48,739 nucleotides of DNA from Lentimicrobiaceae bacterium (GTDB taxonomy: Bacteria; Bacteroidota; Bacteroidia; Bacteroidales; JALOCA01), in NCBI GenBank assembly GCA_023227965.1, contig JALOCA010000025.1, positions 1 to 48,739 on the forward strand, in the 5' to 3' direction. The notes beneath the pieces were generated by a model, which did not search any database, was not told where the DNA came from, and saw nothing but the letters and a program-made list of their open reading frames with translations. Of this stretch, positions 25,286 through 34,808 are shown one piece after another; the first letter of the stretch is position 1, and every line of letters starts with the position of its first letter. The translations under genes were made by a program, and so were the position numbers.

Positions 25286-26392
25286 ATGCGCCGGTTTAGT
25301 GTATTATCGGTTATTGCATTGTTATTTTTTTTTATTTCATCGTGCCATATTGCCCGGTTTGTATATTATAATAATGCCGACTTAAACGATTACCGCAAGT
25401 TTCCGCAAAAAAATATTCAAAATTCGGGACAAGTTTTTTCATTTTATGACCAGTTACAGAATGCCGGAATTGCGCTTCCCGTCAAATATGCAGGTGATGC
25501 CTGTACTCTGGAGTCTTTTCTTACCCGGCATAGCACAGTTGCATTCCTCGTTATCCGCAACGACAGCATTTTGTACGAAAATTACTTTGATGATTATACC
25601 CGCGAATCAATAATACCCTCTTTTTCGGTGGCAAAATCATATGTTTCAGCTCTTGTGGGGATAGCTATCCGTGAAGGTTATATTAAAAGTGTGCATCAGC
25701 CAATTACCGATTTTTTGCCTGAATTACAAAATCCCGGGTTTGAAAAAATAACGCTGGAGCATCTCCTGAACATGCGTTCCGGAATTCGATTTAACGAAAA
25801 TTATCTGAACCCTTTTTCACAGATTCCAAAATATTATTATGGGCTGCACCTTGCACACTACATCAGCAAGCTTAAAGTGGAAGAGCCACCGGATTTGCAT
25901 TATAACTATGTAAGTGTTAATACATTATTACTATCAATGGCTGTTGAAAGAGCTACAAAAAAGCAACTTTCGCAATACCTTGAAGAAAAAATATGGCAGC
26001 CTTGCGGGATGGAGTACCCTGCCACATGGAATATTGACAGTAAAAAAGGCAATACAATCAAGGCATTTTGCTGTGTAAATGCCAGAACACGCGATTTTGC
26101 ACGCTTTGGGAGGTTGTATCTGCATGCCGGGAATTGGAATGGAAGAGAAATCATTCCTGAAGAATGGGTTAAAAAAACACAAAGCGTGATGAACGATTCA
26201 CGCGACGGGCAGAATTACCATTACACCTATCAATGGAGGGTAACAGATTATGGTGCGACATTTTCTAAGGGTATTTTAGGCCAGTACATTTGGATACTTC
26301 CCCAAAAGAATATTATTATTGTACGTCTGGGCAGAAACTACGCAGGTATTGACTGGGCTGATTTTTGCTACGAAATTTCAAAGAAACTGTGA
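25286..26392 (+). CDS. Class C beta-lactamase-like serine hydrolase, lipoprotein
   Basis: A 368-residue protein of the beta-lactamase/DD-peptidase fold. It has a lipobox at the N terminus (FFFISSCHI, Cys20), catalytic SxxK at S114-K117 (PSFSVAKSYVS), and the second motif region HYNYVSVNTLLLSMAVERAT, with YVS in place of the usual YxN. The family includes esterases, 6-aminohexanoate-dimer hydrolases and peptidases, so antibiotic resistance should not be assumed. It is tethered to the envelope. The 3' end overlaps the convergent thioesterase gene by 25 bases. Confidence 0.86.
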   Translation: MRRFSVLSVIALLFFFISSCHIARFVYYNNADLNDYRKFPQKNIQNSGQVFSFYDQLQNAGIALPVKYAGDACTLESFLTRHSTVAFLVIRNDSILYENYFDDYTRESIIPSFSVAKSYVSALVGIAIREGYIKSVHQPITDFLPELQNPGFEKITLEHLLNMRSGIRFNENYLNPFSQIPKYYYGLHLAHYISKLKVEEPPDLHYNYVSVNTLLLSMAVERATKKQLSQYLEEKIWQPCGMEYPATWNIDSKKGNTIKAFCCVNARTRDFARFGRLYLHAGNWNGREIIPEEWVKKTQSVMNDSRDGQNYHYTYQWRVTDYGATFSKGILGQYIWILPQKNIIIVRLGRNYAGIDWADFCYEISKKL

Positions 26393-26850
26393 TAACCAGG
26401 GTAGTTCAATAATGTTTTAGCCGCCTTTTCCGGAAAAGTAAAGTACTGTACATCGGCTTCGGTACATAGCTGCATTTGGTTGTCGAACAATTGCACATGG
26501 ATATATGCCAAATTGTGTCGGGTATTAATATGCCGGGCATGCAGAGTAATAATGTCGCCAGATGCCACCTGTACTGCCTTTTTAAAACGACTTTCCATCC
26601 GGCTTGTTACGCCTCCGGTTTTCAGCTTGGTAAATACAACCCATGACGCTATTTCGTCCATCAAAGTCTGTTGAATACCTCCGTGCAGCACCCCATTCCA
26701 GCCTTGGTAATCGGATTGTGCTTTCCATCGGGAAACAATATTGTCCCCTTCTTCGGCAAACTCCATTTTAAGCCCTAAGGGATTATCGGGTGAACAACCA
26801 AAACAATTATATCCAGGTTGTTTAACAAAGGGATTAATAATTTTACGCAT
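26368..26850 (-). CDS. Hotdog-fold (PaaI-like) thioesterase
   Basis: A 160-residue hotdog protein with the family's GVLHGGIQQTLMDEIASWV helix near residues 54-72 and an N-terminal extension NCFGCSPDNPLGLKM, the 'FGCG..NP.GL' variant. It probably hydrolyses an acyl-CoA in the cytoplasm; the substrate is unknown. It starts 5 bases after the MORN-repeat gene and converges with the serine hydrolase, overlapping it by 25 bases. Confidence 0.84.
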   Translation of the reverse strand: MRKIINPFVKQPGYNCFGCSPDNPLGLKMEFAEEGDNIVSRWKAQSDYQGWNGVLHGGIQQTLMDEIASWVVFTKLKTGGVTSRMESRFKKAVQVASGDIITLHARHINTRHNLAYIHVQLFDNQMQLCTEADVQYFTFPEKAAKTLLNYPGYHSFFEIS

Positions 26851-26855
26851 TAAAA

Positions 26856-27629
26856 TTACTTTGCAATGCCTTTTTTGTATTTTATTTCGGTAACTATCTT
26901 TCCTTCTTTGTTAAATTCCTGCCATTTGCCCTCTTTCGTCCCATTGCTGTATAAACCGGTCATTTTTACGCTTCCGTTATCAAAAAACTCAGTAAATATA
27001 ACTTCATGAACACCGTTTACGTAAATTTCTTCTGTTTGTATTTTTCCATTTTCGAAGAAAGTGAGTTGCTTGCCATCAAAATCGCCTGATTTATAATTAT
27101 ATTCTGCAATAAGTTTCTGTTCTACGCTATACCATTTGGAGGATCCGTTTTTCTTTCCTTCAGAATAAAATGCCTCCTCAAGCATTTTGCCTGGGTAATT
27201 ATCGTAATAGGTTACCTTCTTACCATTGAGTAAGCCATTTTTATAGTTACATGTCAAAGTGAGGACATTCCCGTTTCCGAACATGCGGTATTGACCATGA
27301 AGTTGGTCATTTTTATAATTTTTTTCAGAACTGATGGCACCTTTTTTGTCCAATTCAATACAAATACCGTTTCTCTTTCCATTTTGATAGCTTTCAATTT
27401 TATTGGGAATATTTTCAGGATAATAAATTACCCATGTTCCTTCTTTTTTATCGTTTTTATACCATCCGCACACATTAACGCCGCCTATATTTTCTTCCCA
27501 TCTGGCTTGTTTAAGTTTTTGTTTATCAGTTAAATTAATGGTATCTCCGTTTGCAATTTTAAAAGATTGCGTAAATCCTGCAACAGAAAGCAGGAAAAGT
27601 AAATTGATTATTAAAATAGACTTTTTCAT
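26856..27629 (-). CDS. Exported MORN-repeat protein
   Basis: A 257-residue protein with a signal peptide (cut near VAGFTQ, no lipobox) and at least seven MORN-type repeats over about residues 50-250 (for example YKNDKKEGTWVIYYPENIPN and EFFDNGSVKMTGLYSNGTKE). It is related in architecture to the MORN lipoprotein at 24192 but is soluble or outer-surface. Function unknown. It leads a two-gene unit with the thioesterase 5 bases downstream. Confidence 0.82.
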   Translation of the reverse strand: MKKSILIINLLFLLSVAGFTQSFKIANGDTINLTDKQKLKQARWEENIGGVNVCGWYKNDKKEGTWVIYYPENIPNKIESYQNGKRNGICIELDKKGAISSEKNYKNDQLHGQYRMFGNGNVLTLTCNYKNGLLNGKKVTYYDNYPGKMLEEAFYSEGKKNGSSKWYSVEQKLIAEYNYKSGDFDGKQLTFFENGKIQTEEIYVNGVHEVIFTEFFDNGSVKMTGLYSNGTKEGKWQEFNKEGKIVTEIKYKKGIAK

Positions 27630-27670
27630 TTTTTTAAATTATTTTGAAATGAAACTAATAATTACAACGG

Positions 27671-27678
27671 CAAATATA
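27671..27678 (-). promoter_or_regulatory. Bacteroidota-type -7 box of the exported MORN gene
   Basis: TATATTTG on the - strand, exact TAnnTTTG match, 41 bases before the start. It sits inside a small CGGCAA/TTGCCG stem (27668-27689). Confidence 0.42.
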
Positions 27679-27712
27679 AAAAATTGCCGGATTAAATAAT
27701 ACGATTAAACGT

Positions 27713-27738
27713 AAAAAAAAAGTTAAAATTCTTTAACT
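27713..27738 (-). terminator. Intrinsic terminator downstream of rimO
   Basis: On the - strand AGTTAAAG pairs with TTTAACT across a short loop and is followed by a run of eight to nine T. It lies 60 bases beyond the rimO stop. Confidence 0.7.
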
Positions 27739-27797
27739 ATAGATAATTTTTTAAAAAAAGGTGAGATAAATCTGATTTTTTTATTTCTGTCTATCAA

Positions 27798-29090
27798 TCA
27801 AATGATTTGACCAAAAAGGTCAAAATCATCGGCAGATGTAATTTTTACCTGTGCAAAAGAACCGGGAGAGGCTTTCTGAAATCCATTTTCAACAAGCACT
27901 TCGTTATCCACCTCGGGAGAATCAAACTCAGTTCTGCCCACCAGTATATTATTTTCAGTTCTATCAAATAAGACTTTATATTCTCTGCCTATTTTACCGG
28001 TATTTAGCGACAGCGAAATTTGTTGTTGCAGGCGCATGATTTCATCGGCTCTTTCCATTTTAATTTTTTCAGGGACATCATCTTTCAATCGGAAAGCATG
28101 GGTATCTTCTTCAGGTGAGTAAATGAAAACTCCCAAGCGATCGAAACGAATATCGCGAATAAAATGCAGTAGTTCCTGAAAGTCCTGTTCCGTTTCGCCG
28201 GGAAAACCGGTGATAATTGTTGTACGAAGAGCAGCTTCAGGAATCGCTGTTCGTAAATTTTCAATAAGCTGATATGTTTCTTTTTGCGTAATATTTCTTT
28301 GCATCCGTTTCAGGATGGAATCGCTAATGTGCTGCAAAGGCAGATCAAAATATTTGCAGATTTTTGCAGAAGATTGCATTATTTCAACCACGTCCATCGG
28401 GAATGCTGCCGGATAAAGGTACTGGAGCCGTATCCATTCAATCCCATTAACGGCAATGAGTTTTTCGAGCAATGCAGCCAGTTTTCTTTTTTTATAAATA
28501 TCAATTCCGTAATAGGATACATCCTGTGCTATGATTATAAGTTCTTTAACACCTTTTTCCGCTAATATTTTCGTCTCGTCAGCAAGCATATCAATGGGTT
28601 GTGAAATATGCCTCCCTCTGATAAGTGGGATGGCACAAAATGCACAAGTACGATCACATCCTTCGGCAATTTTCAAATAAGCATAATGGGGAGGAGTCGT
28701 TAGCATTCGCTCTGAAGGGAGAAACGGGTAGTGTTTGTCGAACTGGCTGATGATCTGTTCCATCTGGTTGACACCAAAAATACCGTCGGCTTCTGGAATT
28801 TCTTTTTGAATCTCTTCCCTGTACCTTTCAGTTAAACATCCCATTACATACACTGCAACAACAATTCCTTTTTTTTTGGCTTCTATAGCATTAAGAACAG
28901 CGTCAATAGATTCTTCTTTTGCATCTTTTATAAAACCGCAAGTATTGATGATTACCACATCACCAGGTGAAAAAGTATCTTCAAATACTACTTTAAAACG
29001 GGCAGCTTTGAGTTTTCCCATCAGCACTTCTGAATCCACAAGGTTTTTGGAACATCCTAACGAAATGCAATTAATACGTTGTGTTTTCAA
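27798..29090 (-). CDS. rimO: Ribosomal protein S12 methylthiotransferase RimO
   Basis: A 430-residue methylthiotransferase. N-terminal MTTase domain with cluster Cys in INCISLGCSKNLVDSEVLMG and INTCGFIKDAKEESID, radical SAM core with CxxxCxxC in EGCDRTCAFCAIPLIRGRH, and a C-terminal TRAM domain (about 370-430). It adds a methylthio group to an Asp of ribosomal protein S12 using two [4Fe-4S] clusters. It lies 21 bases after ftsY, the usual order in Bacteroidota. Confidence 0.95.
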   Translation of the reverse strand: MKTQRINCISLGCSKNLVDSEVLMGKLKAARFKVVFEDTFSPGDVVIINTCGFIKDAKEESIDAVLNAIEAKKKGIVVAVYVMGCLTERYREEIQKEIPEADGIFGVNQMEQIISQFDKHYPFLPSERMLTTPPHYAYLKIAEGCDRTCAFCAIPLIRGRHISQPIDMLADETKILAEKGVKELIIIAQDVSYYGIDIYKKRKLAALLEKLIAVNGIEWIRLQYLYPAAFPMDVVEIMQSSAKICKYFDLPLQHISDSILKRMQRNITQKETYQLIENLRTAIPEAALRTTIITGFPGETEQDFQELLHFIRDIRFDRLGVFIYSPEEDTHAFRLKDDVPEKIKMERADEIMRLQQQISLSLNTGKIGREYKVLFDRTENNILVGRTEFDSPEVDNEVLVENGFQKASPGSFAQVKITSADDFDLFGQII

Positions 29091-29111
29091 AACCGTTAAA
29101 ATATAAAAAAA

Positions 29112-30062
29112 TTAATTAAACAAACTATCAACAAATTCATTTTTATTGAAAAGTTGTAAATCCTGCATTTTTTCTCCTATACCTATATACTTTACAGGAA
29201 CTTTAAACTGGTCGGAAATCCCAATAACCACACCTCCCTTGGCTGTACCATCGAGTTTGGTAAGACACAGAGCGTTTACTTCGGTAGCTGCAGTAAACTG
29301 TTTTGCCTGTTCGATGGCATTTTGCCCGGTAGAGGCATCCAGGATGAGCAAAATTTCGTGCGGGGCATCGGGAATTACCTTCTGCATCACTTTTTTGATT
29401 TTGGTAAGTTCATTCATCAGTCCCACTTTGTTGTGTAACCTGCCGGCAGTATCAATAATCACTACGTCAGCACATTTTGTTTTTGCCGAATTGAGTGTAT
29501 CGAAGGCAACCGAAGCCGGATCGGAGCCCATTTGCTGACTGACGATAGGTACATCAGCCCGTTGTGCCCATATGTGTAACTGATCAACAGCTGCGGCACG
29601 AAAAGTGTCGGCGGCACCCAGTACAACCGATTTTCCTGCCTGTTTATAGTGGTAAGCCAGTTTTCCGATAGTGGTGGTTTTTCCCACTCCGTTCACCCCT
29701 ACTACCATAATAACATAAGGTTCCGTTTTTGGAGGGAAATCGAAGCCATACATCTCACCCAATTCGTTTTCAGCGAGCAGGGCTGCTATTTCCTCTTTCA
29801 GCAGAGTGTTAAGTTCATCGGTTCCCACGTATTTATCCCGTTTCACCCTTGCTTCTATACGTTCTATGATACGCAACGTGGTTTCCACTCCCACGTCAGA
29901 AGTAATCAGAATTTCTTCAAGATTATCAAGTACTTCATCGTCAATTTTTGACTTTCCCAATATGGCTTTCGACAATTTTGAAAAAACGCTGGTCTTGGTT
30001 TTTTCGAGTCCCTTATCGAGACTTTCTTTTTTTTCTTTGGAAAATATTGAGAATAAGCCCAT
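29112..30062 (-). CDS. ftsY: Signal recognition particle receptor FtsY
   Basis: A 316-residue SRP GTPase with a short N-terminal region, an N domain, and a G domain carrying GVNGVGKTTTIGKLA (P-loop), DTFRAAAVDQL, DTAGRLHNK and TKLDGTAKGGV. It docks ribosome-SRP complexes at the membrane for co-translational insertion. The long acidic N-terminal extension of the E. coli protein is absent, as usual in this phylum. It is followed by rimO after 21 bases and separated from the DUF4295/L33 genes by a terminator. Confidence 0.96.
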   Translation of the reverse strand: MGLFSIFSKEKKESLDKGLEKTKTSVFSKLSKAILGKSKIDDEVLDNLEEILITSDVGVETTLRIIERIEARVKRDKYVGTDELNTLLKEEIAALLAENELGEMYGFDFPPKTEPYVIMVVGVNGVGKTTTIGKLAYHYKQAGKSVVLGAADTFRAAAVDQLHIWAQRADVPIVSQQMGSDPASVAFDTLNSAKTKCADVVIIDTAGRLHNKVGLMNELTKIKKVMQKVIPDAPHEILLILDASTGQNAIEQAKQFTAATEVNALCLTKLDGTAKGGVVIGISDQFKVPVKYIGIGEKMQDLQLFNKNEFVDSLFN

Positions 30063-30091
30063 ATATGAAAATATTTTGGATAATTAAAAAT

Positions 30092-30126
30092 AAAAAAAGC
30101 TTTCTTCTTTAGCAGAAAAAAGCCTT
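30092..30126 (-). terminator. Intrinsic terminator of the rpmG-DUF4295 unit
   Basis: On the - strand GCTTTTTTCT pairs with AGAAGAAAGC (one mismatch) around a short loop and is followed by TTTTTTT. It lies 22 bases beyond the DUF4295 stop. Some read-through into ftsY is possible. Confidence 0.68.
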
Positions 30127-30147
30127 AAATTTTATGATGAAATGAAT

Positions 30148-30303
30148 TTATTTCTTTGCCAGGAAATCTTTAACCTGGTCGTTAGGAACAATATTTTCTT
30201 TAAAAACGTATGCACCGGTTTTGGGTGAACGAACCATGCGGACTACTTTCGCAAAGTCTTTACCGGAACTGGTTCTCAGGGTTGCAACTACTTTCTTTGC
30301 CAT
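30148..30303 (-). CDS. DUF4295 protein, Bacteroidota-specific small basic protein
   Basis: A 51-residue basic protein beginning MAKKVVATLRTSSGKDFAKV and ending NDQVKDFLAKK. In Bacteroidota a protein of this family is encoded between rpmG and ftsY, exactly as here, which suggests a ribosome-associated role, though the function is not known. It starts 12 bases after the rpmG stop and is likely co-transcribed with it. Confidence 0.88.
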   Translation of the reverse strand: MAKKVVATLRTSSGKDFAKVVRMVRSPKTGAYVFKENIVPNDQVKDFLAKK

Positions 30304-30315
30304 GGTATAATTGTA

Positions 30316-30504
30316 TTATTTGATTTCTTTGTGAACGGTAACTTTTTTCAAATACGGGTTGTATTTTTTTAGTTCAAGTCTTTCGGGTGTATTTTTCTTG
30401 TTTTTCACCGAAATGTAACGCGACATTCCGGGAACACCACTGGTTTTTTGCTCGGTACATTCCAGAATTACTTGTACTCTTGCTTCTTTATTTTTCTTAG
30501 CCAT
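30316..30504 (-). CDS. rpmG: 50S ribosomal protein L33
   Basis: A 62-residue L33. The start MAKKNKEARVQVILECTEQK at 30504 is chosen over the in-frame ATG ten codons upstream because it matches the family N terminus. The C-terminal half RLELKKYNPYLKKVTVHKEI is typical. The zinc-binding Cys pairs of some L33 forms are absent (one Cys only), so this is the zinc-independent type. The usual upstream partner rpmB (L28) is not here: only 90 bases separate rpmG from the divergent xerD. Confidence 0.94.
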   Translation of the reverse strand: MAKKNKEARVQVILECTEQKTSGVPGMSRYISVKNKKNTPERLELKKYNPYLKKVTVHKEIK

Positions 30505-30531
30505 TATTAATTCTTTTAAAAATTCGGGTTG

Positions 30532-30539
30532 CAAAAATA
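30532..30539 (-). promoter_or_regulatory. Bacteroidota-type -7 box of rpmG
   Basis: TATTTTTG on the - strand, exact TAnnTTTG match, 27 bases before the rpmG start. It lies in the 90-base divergent region shared with xerD. Confidence 0.42.
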
Positions 30540-30594
30540 GAAACTTTTCTGTAAAAAAACTATCTCAGTTTAAAAAAAAATTAATTTTACCGCT

Positions 30595-31506
30595 ATGAAC
30601 TGGGAAAGTTATATAAATGGCTTCATCGCTTATTTACAATTAGAAAAATCACTATCGCAAAATACTATTGATGCGTACACCCACGATATAAAAAAATTCA
30701 GAGACTTTCTTGATGCTTCAGCTATTCAAATTGCAGTAAACAAAGTATCTGTTAACCATTTACGAGATTTTACAGCAGACCTCAAACGTTTGCTGGTGCA
30801 TCCCACTTCCCAGGCAAGAATCATTTCGGGCATCAGGGCTTTTTTTCACTACCTCATCATTGAAAAAATTATAGATGAAAATCCGGCTGATTTATTGGAC
30901 TCTCCAAAAACAGGGCGAAAGCTGCCAGAAATTCTTTCGGTAGAAGAAATTGAAAAAATGATTACAGCCGTTGATCTCAGCAAAGCCGAAGGAGAACGCA
31001 ATAAAGCCATCATCGAACTGTTGTACGGATGTGGTTTACGGGTTTCAGAGCTTACCAGCCTGAAAATTACAGATGTTTTTCTCAACGAAGGCTTTCTCCG
31101 TATTACCGGAAAAGGAAATAAACAACGGCTGGTACCAGCAGGAAGACCGGCATTAAAACAGTTACATTTGTATCTTAGCCATATTCGCAATCATCAGGCA
31201 ATAAAAAAAGGATACGAAAATTACATTTTTGTCAACCGGAACGGGAGCAAACTGTCGCGTGAAATGGTATTTTTAATTGTGAAAGAAGTTGCGGCAAAAG
31301 CCGGAATACATAAAAAAATCAGCCCGCACACTTTCCGACATTCCTTTGCCACACATTTGATCGAAAATGGTGCTGACCTTAGGGCTGTACAGGAAATGTT
31401 AGGACATGTTTCCATAACAACAACAGAGATTTATACACATATCAGCCAGCGGTTTCTTGAAGAAACTATCAGAAAATTTCATCCACGCAGCCAACAAAAA
31501 AAGTAA
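30595..31506 (+). CDS. xerD: Site-specific tyrosine recombinase XerD/XerC
   Basis: A 303-residue recombinase with a SAM-like N-terminal DNA-binding domain (about 1-90) and a catalytic domain carrying Arg in GCGLRVSELTSL, Lys in GKGNKQRLVP, HxxR in SPHTFRHSFATHL, the second His in MLGHVSITTTE and the nucleophilic Tyr in EIYTH. It resolves chromosome dimers at dif. The length and lack of extra domains point to a housekeeping Xer rather than an integrase. XerC is the alternative, since Bacteroidota carry two such paralogues. Confidence 0.92.
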   Translation: MNWESYINGFIAYLQLEKSLSQNTIDAYTHDIKKFRDFLDASAIQIAVNKVSVNHLRDFTADLKRLLVHPTSQARIISGIRAFFHYLIIEKIIDENPADLLDSPKTGRKLPEILSVEEIEKMITAVDLSKAEGERNKAIIELLYGCGLRVSELTSLKITDVFLNEGFLRITGKGNKQRLVPAGRPALKQLHLYLSHIRNHQAIKKGYENYIFVNRNGSKLSREMVFLIVKEVAAKAGIHKKISPHTFRHSFATHLIENGADLRAVQEMLGHVSITTTEIYTHISQRFLEETIRKFHPRSQQKK

Positions 31507-31645
31507 CTCAACTATGGCGCATAACGTACAAAAAAAGTAGTTTGCAGAATTTTTTTGATGTTTTGCCGAAATTTATAGTTGTAATATCCAAAATCTTAAT
31601 AATTTTCCACATTCAAAAATCTATATTTATATATTATTTAATAAA

Positions 31646-34627
31646 ATGAAAACCAGAAAAATAATTAAAATTGTATCTATGATGATACTTACAACTACGC
31701 CGGTATGGCTTACCGGAAACAACACCGGCACTGACCGGCATGGCTTCAGGCTGATAGAAAAACGATTTGTAAAAGAAGTAAATGCAGAATGTTATTTTTT
31801 CGAACACATTAAAAGTGGCGCACACTTGTTTAAAATTGCAAGCAACGACCCAAACAAAACTTTTAGCATTGGTTTTAAAACCTTCCCTGAATCTGATAAC
31901 GGAGCGCCTCATATAATGGAACATTCTGTGCTTAACGGCTCGAAAAATTTCCCGGTTAAAAGCCCTTTCGACATTCTTAATAAAGGCTCGCTCAATACTT
32001 TTATTAATGCCTTCACCGGCAAGGATATGACTATGTACCCTGTGGCAAGTATGAACGATAAAGACTATTTCAACCTGATGCATGTTTACCTCGATGCTGT
32101 TTTTAACCCACTGATATATACAGAACCCCGTATTTTAAAGCAGGAAGGCTGGCATTATGAACTTACCGAAGTCGAAAGCCCGATTGTTTTTAAAGGTGTA
32201 GTTTATAATGAAATGAAAGGTGCGTTTTCAAGTCCTTCGAGAGAACTTTCATACCAGGTATTCAAAAATCTTTTCCCCAACAATGGGTATGGATACGAAT
32301 CAGGCGGACATCCTGCTTCGATACCAACTCTTACCTATGAGTATTTTATTAATTTTCACAAGCGTTTTTATCATCCCGGTAATAGTTATATTTTCCTCTA
32401 CGGAAATGCCGACCTTGACAAGGAACTTGAATTTATCAACGACAACTACCTGTCGAATTACGGACAATTAAAGGATAAGGTGGTGGTTGATGACCAAAAA
32501 CCCTTTGAGGCAATGAAAGACATAACTGCAAATTACTCGGTAATGGAGGGTTCAGAAACAGCCAATCAAGCCTACTTGTCATATAATGTTGTTGCTGGGC
32601 ATAATATGGAAATCGAACTCACTATGGCTTTGGATATTATTTGTGAAGCCATTGTAAACCAGGAATCGGCTCCTTTACGACTTGCCTTGCAGGAAGCCGG
32701 AATTGGGCAGGATGTATATGCCTATAACAATTCGTATAAACAAAATGTTGTACAGATAATAGTACAAAATGCTAATGCTTCCGACAAAGAAAAATTCTAT
32801 AATATATTAAACAAAATATTCAACGATGCAATAAAAAATGGCATTGATAAAGAAACAATACAGGGTATACTCAACAGGATAGAGTTTCAACTGCGCGAAG
32901 GCAATGATGCACAAAAAGGGCTCACGTATATTACACAGTCATTGCCAGGTTGCTTTTTCGCAAATGATCCGTTTGTAGGACTTGAATATGAAAAGTCTCT
33001 TGCCAAACTCAAAAAAATGATTAACAACGGGTATCTTGAAAAAGTTATCGCTCAGTATTTCATCAATAATCCACATACGTTACTACTTACCCTTGTGCCC
33101 CAGCCGGGTTTGGACAAGGAGAAAAATATCCAGGCTGAACAGGAATTAAAAAAATACAAGGAAAACCTGAACAATTCACAAATAACATCGCTGGTGAATG
33201 AAACACAGGAATTGATTGCATATCAAAAAAGAGAAGATAGCCCGGAAGCCTTACAGACCATACCTCTGCTTGATATTAAAGATATTAATCCCAAAGCCGA
33301 ATGGTACGGTGTACAGGAAAAGCAGATAGCCGGAGTAAAAGTTTTACATCACGAAGAATTTACTAACGATGTGGTGTATGCAAATTTATATTTCGACATG
33401 CGGGTGCTTCCCGAAAATCTTATCCCTTATGCCTCTTTGTTATCGAACCTATTGGGACTAATGGATACGGAAAAATATTCTTTTGGCGATTTGAACAAAG
33501 TTTTAAACATCCATACGGGTGGGTTTAATACTTTCCTTAGTGCATATGCTGAAGATTTAGACGACAATAAGTTACTTCCCAAATTTGTAGTTTCGACAAA
33601 AGCCATGAACGTAAAAGCAGACAAGCTTTTTGAACTCACACAAGAGGTATTACTGAAAACCCATTATAATGATACCGCCCGTCTCCACGCATTGCTTAGC
33701 CGTTTCCAGGGACAGTTGGATGCACGTATCAAGAGGAGTGGCGCCAATTACACAAGTACACGGTTCAATTCGTATATTACTAATAAAGGGCAGTTCAATG
33801 AATTAACTGATGGCGTTGATTACTATTGGTTTATTACTGATCTTTCTAATAATTTTAATCAAAAGTCGCAACAAATTGCCGAAAACCTGAAAACTATTGC
33901 CACTTTGTTGTTTACCAAAGATAACCTTATTGCCGCCAACACCGGTAGTTCCGGCGATGGAGAAGTGTTTAACAAAAATATCAAAGGATTTATTTCAGCT
34001 TTACCTGTTAAAAAGTCGGTTTACAACCAATGGACATTTACCCCTGAAAAGAAAAACGAAGGATTGCAAACTGCCTCGAAAGTGCAATATGTTATTCAGG
34101 GATACGATTTTAAAAAGCTGGGTTACAAATGGGATGGAAAGATGCGCGTTCTTAATCAAATTCTTTCCACTGACTGGTTGCAAACCCAAATACGTGTGAT
34201 TGGAGGTGCTTATGGTGGATATTCCACCTTTTCTCCGGGCGGAATCATCACCTTTAACTCTTACCGTGATCCCAACCTGAGCGAAACCCTGAATAATTAC
34301 AGTACAACCCCCGATTATCTCCACAAGTTTACAGCGGATGAAAAAGCCATGACCCGCTACATTATCGGAACTATTGCCGGAATGGACGACCCTCTGACCC
34401 CTTCACAAAAAGGAACACAGGCTGTAAGTTATTACTTCACCAAACGCTCAGCCGAGGACATACAAAACGAACGCAATGCCATTCTATCTACAACACAGGA
34501 CGATATCCGGGGATTTGCCGGTCTCATCCAGGATATCCTTGACCAAAAAACCTACTGTGTGTATGGAAATGCCGAAAAAATTGATAGCAATAAAGATCTT
34601 TTCAAACAATTGGTTAAATTGCAGTAA
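31646..34627 (+). CDS. Exported M16C (presequence protease-like) zinc peptidase
   Basis: A 993-residue peptidase with a signal peptide-like N terminus (residues 1-24). The zinc site HxxEH is H89-E92-H93 in GAPHIMEHSVLNGSK, with the third ligand Glu in VYNEMKGAFSSPSRELSY. The four M16 domains and total length match the PreP/falcilysin (M16C) subfamily. It should degrade short unstructured peptides in the periplasm. It is a single gene after xerD, with a terminator hairpin downstream. A near-consensus box TATAGTTG lies at 31574-31581. Confidence 0.93.
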   Translation: MKTRKIIKIVSMMILTTTPVWLTGNNTGTDRHGFRLIEKRFVKEVNAECYFFEHIKSGAHLFKIASNDPNKTFSIGFKTFPESDNGAPHIMEHSVLNGSKNFPVKSPFDILNKGSLNTFINAFTGKDMTMYPVASMNDKDYFNLMHVYLDAVFNPLIYTEPRILKQEGWHYELTEVESPIVFKGVVYNEMKGAFSSPSRELSYQVFKNLFPNNGYGYESGGHPASIPTLTYEYFINFHKRFYHPGNSYIFLYGNADLDKELEFINDNYLSNYGQLKDKVVVDDQKPFEAMKDITANYSVMEGSETANQAYLSYNVVAGHNMEIELTMALDIICEAIVNQESAPLRLALQEAGIGQDVYAYNNSYKQNVVQIIVQNANASDKEKFYNILNKIFNDAIKNGIDKETIQGILNRIEFQLREGNDAQKGLTYITQSLPGCFFANDPFVGLEYEKSLAKLKKMINNGYLEKVIAQYFINNPHTLLLTLVPQPGLDKEKNIQAEQELKKYKENLNNSQITSLVNETQELIAYQKREDSPEALQTIPLLDIKDINPKAEWYGVQEKQIAGVKVLHHEEFTNDVVYANLYFDMRVLPENLIPYASLLSNLLGLMDTEKYSFGDLNKVLNIHTGGFNTFLSAYAEDLDDNKLLPKFVVSTKAMNVKADKLFELTQEVLLKTHYNDTARLHALLSRFQGQLDARIKRSGANYTSTRFNSYITNKGQFNELTDGVDYYWFITDLSNNFNQKSQQIAENLKTIATLLFTKDNLIAANTGSSGDGEVFNKNIKGFISALPVKKSVYNQWTFTPEKKNEGLQTASKVQYVIQGYDFKKLGYKWDGKMRVLNQILSTDWLQTQIRVIGGAYGGYSTFSPGGIITFNSYRDPNLSETLNNYSTTPDYLHKFTADEKAMTRYIIGTIAGMDDPLTPSQKGTQAVSYYFTKRSAEDIQNERNAILSTTQDDIRGFAGLIQDILDQKTYCVYGNAEKIDSNKDLFKQLVKLQ

Positions 34628-34666
34628 CATATATTATAATCTGATTGATATATAATTATATTCATA

Positions 34667-34709
34667 AACCCGGGAGGTGGTATCTACAAACAGAACCGCT
34701 TTCCGGGTT
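34667..34709. terminator. Bidirectional terminator between the M16C and hypothetical genes
   Basis: AACCCGGGAGGTGGT pairs with ACCGCTTTCCGGGTT (a few mismatches, closing AACCCGG/CCGGGTT perfect) and is followed on the + strand by a T-rich stretch. It lies 40 bases past the peptidase stop and between convergent genes, so it may serve both. The remaining bases up to 34808 show nothing else. Confidence 0.68.
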
Positions 34710-34808
34710 AATTATTTTTAATAATCAATCATCAATAGAATTCAAACCCGTGCAAAACAATGCAATGTCCTTGGATTTAATTTAAGCCATCTGCCCGTAG
34801 AGCATACT

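Noticed and set aside
25286..26392. Antibiotic-resistance beta-lactamase
   Set aside because: The SxxK site is present but the second motif is YVS and the overall pattern fits the broad serine hydrolase/esterase group, so resistance cannot be claimed.
31507..31645. Promoter for the M16C peptidase with TATAGTTG
   Set aside because: One mismatch in the -7 box and a 16-base gap to the nearest TTTG; too weak to list as a feature.
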